DNA of 64,000 nucleotides from Mycobacterium paragordonae (lineage in GTDB: Bacteria > Actinomycetota > Actinomycetes > Mycobacteriales > Mycobacteriaceae), in NCBI RefSeq assembly GCF_003614435.1, contig NZ_CP025546.1, forward strand, positions 1,302,001 through 1,366,000. Reading direction: 5' to 3'. Positions 59,459 to 64,000 of this stretch are shown here, piece after piece. A model generated the notes under the pieces. It was not told the origin of the DNA. It ran no database searches and saw only the letters and a list, made by a program, of their open reading frames with translations. The stretch's first letter is position 1. Each line of letters opens with the position of its first letter. A program made the translations under genes and the position numbers.

Positions 59459-61477
59459 TCACCAGTGCACGCCCGGCACCAGCCGGGCCATCTGCTTGAC
59501 GGGTTTGGGTACACCCACCCGCGGAACGGCGCGGACCGCCCGGCTGGGACGCCTCGGCCGACGTGGTTGCGGGGCAACAGCTTCGGAAGGTGCGGCGACC
59601 CCGCGCGCGGCAGCCGAGTCGGGATAGCCGAGGTACAGCTGATGCAGAATCCGGCGGGACAGCCTGGGGGCGAACTGGTGACCGGCCTCGGCAAGGGTGC
59701 CCATCGGGGTGTCGATGCGGACTGGCTTCTCCACCAGGCCGCGCACCACCATCGCCGCCGCGCGTTCGGCGCTGATGGCCGGCACCGGGTTGAGTTGCTT
59801 GGACGGCGCGATCATCGGGGTCGCGACCAGGGGCATATGGATATTGGTGAACGTGATGTGGTCGGACAGCGTCTCGGTCGACACCACGTCGGCGAACGCG
59901 TCCAGCGCGGCCTTGGTCGGCAGATACGAGCTGTACTTCGGGTTGCGGGCCTGCACGCCTGCACTGGAGACGTTGACGACGTGGCCGAACCGGCGCTCAC
60001 GCCAGTGCGGTAGCAGTGCCAACACCATCCGCACCGCACCGAAGTAGTTGACTGCCATGACCCGCTCGTAGTCGTGCAGACGGTCGGTGGAGTTGACCAC
60101 CGAGCGCCGGATTGACCGGCCGGCGTTGTTCACCAGATAGTCGACGTGGTCGAAGCGGCCCAGGATGTCCTTCACGGTGTGCTCCACCGACGCCGAATCG
60201 GTGATGTCGCAGGCGAATGCGTAGGCCTGGCCGCCGTCCGCCCGGATCTCCTCGACCAGTTCGTCGAGCGCCTCACCGTTGCGGGCCAGTGCGAAGACGG
60301 TGGCACCGCGCCGCGCCACGGCGATCGCCGAGGCACGCCCGATACCGCTGGACGCGCCGGTGATGATGACGTGCCGGCCCACCAGCGGGCCGCCCGGGTC
60401 GTCGCGCCGGGCGCGGTCGGGATCCAGCTGCGCGGCCCAGTACCGCCACAACTGCGGCGCGTAGGAGGCGAATTCCGGTACCTCAATGCCGCTGCCGTGC
60501 AGGGCCTTTCGCGTCTTGTCGCTGACGAAGGTGGGAGCCAGGTCGATCACGTCGAGCACCTCGGCTGGCACGCCCAGCTGGGTGGCCGCCATGTTGCGCA
60601 GCACCTTGGCGCGCCCGCTCACCTTCAGCACCGAGGTCGCCATCGAGCGGGGCAGCGTCCCGCGCAGCGGCGGAAGCCCGGCGCTGCGCGCGATGCCGCG
60701 GTAGATGCCGCGCAGCCCGACGGTGCTGGGTGCGGTCAGGTGGAACGTCTGCCCGTCTCGACAAGCCGAGCCGTCGGCGTGCATCAGGAACACCAGCGCG
60801 TCGGCCACGTAGTCGACCGGGACGATATTGGTGCGCCCGGTGTCCGGCAGCATCATCGGCGTCAACGACGGCAGGACGGCGAGCTTGGCCAGCACGCCGA
60901 AGAAGTAGTAAGGCCCGTCGATCTTGTCCATCTCACCGGTGCGGGAATCGCCCACCACCACCGCCGGGCGGTAGATGCGGTAGCGCAGGCCGGGTGTGTC
61001 GCGTACCAGCGCCTCGGCTTCGAACTTGGTCTGGTGGTACGGCGTGGGCAGGGCCTGGCCGACGTCGAAGTCGTCCTCGGTGTACTCGCCGCGGAAGTCG
61101 CCGGCCACCGCGATCGAGGAGACATGGTGAAACGTGGCGCCGAGCCGTTGCGCCAAGGCGACGACAGCGCGGGTGCCGTCAACGTTGGCTGCGCGTTGTT
61201 CGGCCTCGCCGACGGTGATGTCGTAGATCGCGGCGCAGTGCACCAGATGGTCGACGGGCCCCAGTTCGGAAATGACCTGCTCGGCCAGATCCAGCTCAGG
61301 CAGCTCGCCGAGCAGCGGTTTTACCCGCTCACCCCACTCGAGCGCGAGGCGCTCGAAGCGGCCCAGCGACCGCCGGCGGACCAACACCCACACCTGCGCA
61401 TCGGGTTGGTGCTCTAGAAGTCGGGAAACGATTCGGCGGCCAATAAACCCGGTACCGCCGGTAACGACATACCGCAT
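59459..61477 (-). CDS. acrA1: two-domain SDR fatty acyl-CoA reductase (AcrA1-like)
   Basis: 672 aa, orthologue of Rv3391. N-terminal extended SDR domain (about 1-350): MRYVVTGGTGFIGRRIVSRLLEH, with YHQTK active site. C-terminal classical SDR domain (about 365-610): VIITGASSGIGRASAIAVARRGA, NNAGRSIRR, Ser in VNVSSAGVQ and YLPTK. Predicted to reduce acyl-CoA/acyl-ACP to aldehyde and alcohol, supplying wax ester precursors. Basic C-terminal tail. Starts at ATG 61477 (61486 also in frame). Stop abuts the methyltransferase stop with no gap. Confidence 0.93.
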   Translation of the reverse strand: MRYVVTGGTGFIGRRIVSRLLEHQPDAQVWVLVRRRSLGRFERLALEWGERVKPLLGELPELDLAEQVISELGPVDHLVHCAAIYDITVGEAEQRAANVDGTRAVVALAQRLGATFHHVSSIAVAGDFRGEYTEDDFDVGQALPTPYHQTKFEAEALVRDTPGLRYRIYRPAVVVGDSRTGEMDKIDGPYYFFGVLAKLAVLPSLTPMMLPDTGRTNIVPVDYVADALVFLMHADGSACRDGQTFHLTAPSTVGLRGIYRGIARSAGLPPLRGTLPRSMATSVLKVSGRAKVLRNMAATQLGVPAEVLDVIDLAPTFVSDKTRKALHGSGIEVPEFASYAPQLWRYWAAQLDPDRARRDDPGGPLVGRHVIITGASSGIGRASAIAVARRGATVFALARNGEALDELVEEIRADGGQAYAFACDITDSASVEHTVKDILGRFDHVDYLVNNAGRSIRRSVVNSTDRLHDYERVMAVNYFGAVRMVLALLPHWRERRFGHVVNVSSAGVQARNPKYSSYLPTKAALDAFADVVSTETLSDHITFTNIHMPLVATPMIAPSKQLNPVPAISAERAAAMVVRGLVEKPVRIDTPMGTLAEAGHQFAPRLSRRILHQLYLGYPDSAAARGVAAPSEAVAPQPRRPRRPSRAVRAVPRVGVPKPVKQMARLVPGVHW

Positions 61478-61532
61478 GCAGCCCATCGTGGCGGCACGCG
61501 ACCGCCCACGTCAACCTCGACGCGCGGTTAGC

Positions 61533-62243
61533 TCAGTTGAAGCTGCGGACGCCGTCCCAGTCGACCAGCGTCCAGCCGTTGGTCGGGTTGCCGGTGATCA
61601 CCACCCGCCCCACGTTCGGCAGCACGTGGCTGTTGAGCAGGCTCAGCTTGGGGTTCTTGACGTTCATCAGGGTCCACACCATGATCGCCGTGCCCTGGGA
61701 GAACACCGCGGGCTTGTTGTGCCCGCTGTCGTAGATCTTGCGGATCGCGGCTCCGAACCGGGAGTTGAAATCGCTGCCGCTCACCGAGCCAGGGATGCTG
61801 GTGTCCACGTCGCCGTCCACCCAGCGGACCGGCGCCAGCATGTAGGTGGAGTTCGCCATCGACTCCGGCTTGCCGTTGTACCACCCGGCGTCGATGGACT
61901 GCAGACCCTGCAGGACCTCGACCTGCCGGCCGACCTCGGTGGCCAGCGGCCCGGCGGTTTGCTGGTCGGCGGACATGGGGGAGGAGTACAGCGCGTCGAA
62001 CTCGGTGTGGCCGACCTGATGGGCGAGCTGCTGGGCCTGGCCCTTGCCGTCGTCGGTGAGGCTGGGACCGGGCACCGCGGTGTCGATGACGCCGTCGGCG
62101 TTGGCCTGGGACTGCGCATTGCGGATGAAGGTCAGGGTGATGCTGCGGGCCTGCGGGCTACTGCTGCAGGCCCCCACGATCACCGCCACGGCGGCCACAG
62201 CTACGAATTGGGAGGCCCTCCGGATCAATATGCGCTTCGCCAT
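61533..62243 (-). CDS. lpqD: lipoprotein LpqD, histidine phosphatase fold without catalytic His
   Basis: 236 aa. Lipobox VGAC about residue 26. Phosphoglycerate mutase-like fold: ITLTFIRNAQSQANADG, YSSPMSADQQTAGPLA, PAVFSQGTAIMVWTLMN. The usual RHG has become RNA (Asn in place of the phosphorylated His), as in M. tuberculosis LpqD (Rv3390), so phosphatase activity is doubtful. ATG at 62243; divergent from htdY. Confidence 0.92.
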   Translation of the reverse strand: MAKRILIRRASQFVAVAAVAVIVGACSSSPQARSITLTFIRNAQSQANADGVIDTAVPGPSLTDDGKGQAQQLAHQVGHTEFDALYSSPMSADQQTAGPLATEVGRQVEVLQGLQSIDAGWYNGKPESMANSTYMLAPVRWVDGDVDTSIPGSVSGSDFNSRFGAAIRKIYDSGHNKPAVFSQGTAIMVWTLMNVKNPKLSLLNSHVLPNVGRVVITGNPTNGWTLVDWDGVRSFN

Positions 62244-62337
62244 GGCGATAGCCTGCCCTGCCGACACCGTCGGTGGGAAGAGTTTGCGATGGTTACTTCA
62301 CCGAAATTGCGGAATTGAAATCTAAGAGGAGACTCGC

Positions 62338-63207
62338 ATGGCGATTGACCCGAGTGCCGTCGGCGCGGTGACCAAGCCGCAGTTGTTCGAGTGGACCGAC
62401 CGGGACACGCTGTTGTACGCGCTGGGAGTGGGTGCCGGGCTCGAGGATCTGTCCTTCACCACCGAGAACAGCCACGACATTCCGCAACAGGTGCTGCCGA
62501 CTTACGCGGTGATCTGCTGCCCGGCTTTCGGGGCGGCCGGTAAAGTCGGAACGTTCAACTGGGCCATGCTTTTACACGGATCACAGACCGTGCGGCTGCA
62601 CGCTCCGCTACCGCCGGCCGGCAAGCTGTCCGTGGTCTCGGAGGTGGTCGACATCCAGGACAAGGGCGAAGGCAAGAACGCCATCCTGATGCTGCGCGGC
62701 AAGGGCACCGATCCCGACAGCGGGACGCTGATCGCCGAAACGCTGACCACACTGGTGATCCGCGGCGAGGGCGGCTTCGGGGGTGAGAAGGGGGAGCGGC
62801 CGGTCGCCCCCGAGTTCCCCGACCGCGAGCCCGACGTCCGCATCGAGCTGCCCACCCGCGAGGACCAGGCACTGATCTACCGGTTGTCCGGCGACCGCAA
62901 CCCGTTGCACAGCGACCCCTGGTTCGCCACCAACCTGGCCGGGTTCCCCAAGCCGATCCTGCACGGACTGTGCACCTACGGGGTCACCGGTCGCGCGCTG
63001 GTCGCCGAGTTGGGTCAGGGCGTCGCGGCCAACATCACCTCGATCGCCGCGCGGTTCACCAAGCCGGTGTTTCCCGGCGAGACGCTCTCGACGCTGATCT
63101 GGAAGACCGAACCGGGCAAGGCGGTCTTTCGGACCGAGGCCTCCGGCGCCGAAGGTCAGGGACCGCGGTTGGTGCTCGACGACGGTGAGGTGGAATACGC
63201 GTCATAG
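62338..63207 (+). CDS. htdY: 3-hydroxyacyl-thioester dehydratase HtdY (MaoC-like)
   Basis: 289 aa double hot-dog protein. The C-terminal hydratase 2 motif is YRLSGDRNPLHSDPWFATNLAGFPKPILHGLCTYGVTGRAL (catalytic Asp and His). N-terminal non-catalytic hot-dog about 1-140. Orthologue of Rv3389c. ATG start with AGAGGAG upstream. Confidence 0.94.
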   Translation: MAIDPSAVGAVTKPQLFEWTDRDTLLYALGVGAGLEDLSFTTENSHDIPQQVLPTYAVICCPAFGAAGKVGTFNWAMLLHGSQTVRLHAPLPPAGKLSVVSEVVDIQDKGEGKNAILMLRGKGTDPDSGTLIAETLTTLVIRGEGGFGGEKGERPVAPEFPDREPDVRIELPTREDQALIYRLSGDRNPLHSDPWFATNLAGFPKPILHGLCTYGVTGRALVAELGQGVAANITSIAARFTKPVFPGETLSTLIWKTEPGKAVFRTEASGAEGQGPRLVLDDGEVEYAS

Positions 63208-63335
63208 CGGCGATCGCAAGCGCGGCGGAGCCGGGCGCAAGCGCGGCGATGCCGGGCGCTGCGGGTCGCCGCCGTCGGGCATAGCGGCGATCGCGGGCGC
63301 GGCGGAGCCGGGCGCTGCGGGTCGCCGCCGTCGAA
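63204..63335. repeat. GC-rich direct repeats between htdY and the permease
   Basis: A unit beginning ATAGCGGCGATCGC occurs at 63204 and again at 63281 (77-bp spacing); both run through GGCGGAGCCGGGCG to CTGCGGGTCGCCGCCGTCG. The first copy has an extra 21-bp piece, itself a duplication of CAAGCGCGGCGGAGCCGGGCG. The repeat starts inside the htdY stop region. Confidence 0.75.
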
Positions 63336-63336
63336 C

Positions 63337-64000
63337 CTAGGTTTCGGCTGTTGGGTACGTGCGGTAATAGTGCACGTAGGCGACCGCCGGCACGACGACG
63401 AACGTCAGCACGATCAGCACGATCGAGTAGTAGTTGGCGCCGCCCTGCGGTCGCAGGATCAGTGTCCGGTAGTCGAAGGACACCGCCAGGGCCACCGAGA
63501 TCGCCACCGCCGCTACCGGTAAAACCTTGTCGGTGAACGGGTTTCGCCTGACCGCTGCATGCGGGCCGGTGCGGTCGCGGGCGAGTGCGATCAGGGCGAT
63601 CGGGACGATGATGAACTGGATGAAGCGCGCGATGACGGCCAGGCCGGTCAGGGTCTCGTTGTCGAAGCGCAGTGCCAGCGGGAAGGCGAGCGCCAGCGAC
63701 GCGGTGATGGCGAAGGCCAGCATCGGGACGCCGAACCGGTTCTTGCGGGACAGCCGGGCCGGAAGGGTGTGGGTGTCCGACAGCGCGGTCCACAGCCGGG
63801 GCGCGCCGAAGGACGCGGCCACGTTGATGCCGAACATCGACACCAGGGCGCCCAGGATGACGACGCTGCGGAAGGTGTCGTTTCCGATCGCCGCGGCCAA
63901 TTTGACCGTGGCGGTCGACTGCACAATCTGGTTGGACCCCAACAGCATTGCCACCGTCACCGCCAGCACGTAGACGGTGCCGACCGCCAGGATCGCCAGC
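63337..64000 (-). CDS. APC-superfamily amino acid permease, C-terminal part
   Basis: At least 220 aa visible; the start lies beyond the right edge. Five to six hydrophobic segments (for example VVILGALVSMFGINVAASF, VPMLAFAITASLALAFPLAL, VLPVAAVAISVALAVSFDY, YYSIVLIVLTFVVVPAVAYV). ASFGAPRLWTALSDTHTLPARLSRKNRFGVPMLAFAIT is characteristic of the amino acid permease family (YjeH/CadB type). TAG stop at 63337-63339. Confidence 0.85.
   Translation of the reverse strand, partial: LAILAVGTVYVLAVTVAMLLGSNQIVQSTATVKLAAAIGNDTFRSVVILGALVSMFGINVAASFGAPRLWTALSDTHTLPARLSRKNRFGVPMLAFAITASLALAFPLALRFDNETLTGLAVIARFIQFIIVPIALIALARDRTGPHAAVRRNPFTDKVLPVAAVAISVALAVSFDYRTLILRPQGGANYYSIVLIVLTFVVVPAVAYVHYYRTYPTAET

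Overview
The window is high-GC DNA of a Mycobacterium (Mycolicibacterium-type, probably environmental or fast-growing). Gene content and order follow, in reverse orientation, the M. tuberculosis stretch from about Rv3435c to Rv3389c. The shared landmarks are nnr, gadB, alr, tsaE-tsaB-rimI-tsaD, groES-groEL1, whiB3, sigD-rsdA, guaB2-guaB3-choD, the Rv3406/Rv3405c pair, the Rv3401/Rv3400 pair, guaA, imuA'-imuB, iunH, a mycolic acid methyltransferase, acrA1, lpqD and htdY. Leaderless-looking starts, WhiB proteins, a PPE protein and mycolate and wax-ester genes all fit this assignment.

Layout. 1-3140: three tandem DUF4436 membrane proteins (the first cut by the window edge) and a rhomboid-like protein. 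3143-10876: a forward run of nnr, gadB, alr, a hydrolase and the t6A genes tsaE, tsaB and tsaD with rimI, mostly with overlapping starts and stops. 10877-13203: CIRCE-controlled groES-groEL1 ending in a strong terminator. 13204-31025: about 17.8 kb of accessory genes lying between groEL1 and whiB3, which are adjacent in M. tuberculosis. It holds an Old Yellow Enzyme, a HAMP adenylate cyclase, hydrolases, a MarR/quinone reductase pair, an ECF42-type sigma factor with its YCII/DGPF partner, a wax ester synthase divergent from a PucR-type regulator, a cupin, a SodC-like lipoprotein lacking metal ligands, a second GlnA-type glutamine synthetase, a K+ channel, an F420-type oxidoreductase and an esterase.

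31038-34959: whiB3, the Rv3415c homologue, sigD, its anti-sigma rsdA and a DUF5319 gene. 34970-36620: an IS110-family element inserted in short palindromic repeats. 36703-41291: guaB2, guaB3 and a cholesterol-oxidase-like GMC enzyme. 41316-43801: two tandem TauD/Rv3406-type dioxygenases and a divergent TetR gene, with four copies of one palindromic operator. 43865-51199: a secreted C39-like protease, GH65 phosphorylase and beta-phosphoglucomutase, a cold-shock protein, an NTF2/TetR pair and a PPE protein with a PE-PPE hydrolase domain. 51311-64000: guaA, a PhyH-family dioxygenase, SOS-controlled imuA'-imuB, a WhiB4-like paralogue, iunH, a cyclopropane synthase-type methyltransferase, a two-domain fatty acyl reductase, lpqD, htdY and the C-terminal part of an amino acid permease.

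The most interesting items are: (a) the IS110 element, whose ends and CT core can be read from the flanking repeats and whose 3' non-coding segment carries a 10-nt copy of the predicted circle junction, as a bridge/seek RNA donor loop would; (b) the four-copy TetR operator over the duplicated Rv3406 genes; (c) a perfect 12-bp inverted repeat between the wax ester synthase and PucR genes; (d) twin palindromes between the PPE gene and guaA; (e) a SodC-like lipoprotein that has lost most metal ligands. No CRISPR array, tRNA or rRNA gene was recognised.
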